Of a DNA stretch of 5,408 bases, positions 5,405 to 5,408 are shown piece after piece. Below the pieces are notes generated by a model. It did not search any database and was not told the origin of the DNA. It worked only from the letters and a program-made list of their open reading frames with translations. The stretch comes from an uncultured Lachnospiraceae bacterium (GTDB lineage Bacteria > Bacillota > Clostridia > Lachnospirales > Lachnospiraceae). How positions within the stretch are numbered: position 1 is the first letter of the stretch; each line of letters opens with the position of its first letter. The position numbers were made by a program, and so were the translations under genes. The stretch lies in contig CACZQU010000536.1 of the NCBI GenBank assembly GCA_902783305.1, positions 1-5,408 of the forward strand. The letters are read 5' to 3'.

Positions 5405-5408
5405 ACAT

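Noticed and set aside
1..5408. CRISPR arrays, tRNA or rRNA genes, insertion sequences
   Set aside because: No regularly spaced repeats, cloverleaf-like sequence, transposase-like protein or flanking terminal repeats were seen on either strand.

Overview
The window is the promoter-proximal part of a bacterial microcompartment (BMC) operon, with all recognisable genes on the minus strand and transcribed from right to left. Strong AGGAG-type ribosome binding sites, a moderate base composition and the protein sequences suggest a gut-type Firmicute, probably Lachnospiraceae or a related Clostridium. That placement is inferred from style and gene content, not from a marker gene.

Layout in transcription order. 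Positions 5408-5254 hold a control region: tandem TTTTATGTTG repeats, a perfect-consensus -35/-10 promoter with a 17-bp spacer, and a hairpin next to the first ribosome binding site. Then come a circularly permuted shell protein of the PduU/EutS type (5253-4876), a PduV/EutP small GTPase-like protein (4831-4328), a class II sugar-phosphate aldolase of the fuculose/rhamnulose-1-phosphate type (4300-3497), a CoA-acylating aldehyde dehydrogenase of the PduP/EutE type (3473-2085), a zinc-type medium-chain alcohol dehydrogenase (2019-784), an unusual hexameric shell protein with an enlarged pore-region loop (761-447) and a canonical PduA/PduJ-type shell protein (347-72). A further gene appears to start at position 6 and leaves the window. 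Most gaps are 22-65 bases; one of 99 bases lies between the two hexamer genes. No terminator was seen, so this reads as one operon continuing past the left edge.

Together the genes fit a fucose/rhamnose-type compartment (the class called GRM5 in BMC surveys, known from Clostridium phytofermentans). The aldolase would release lactaldehyde from a deoxysugar phosphate, and lactaldehyde would be reduced to 1,2-propanediol. A propanediol dehydratase, which is not in this window, would make propionaldehyde. The aldehyde dehydrogenase and alcohol dehydrogenase would then form propionyl-CoA and an alcohol while recycling NAD and CoA inside the shell. All three soluble enzymes carry a similar short amphipathic terminal helix, the usual encapsulation tag.

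The system as a whole belongs to a known class. The less ordinary points are the cysteine-rich linker on the aldolase, the alcohol dehydrogenase that has a tag but lacks the structural-zinc cysteines, the long-loop shell protein, the altered GTPase specificity motif, and the compact operator/promoter architecture.
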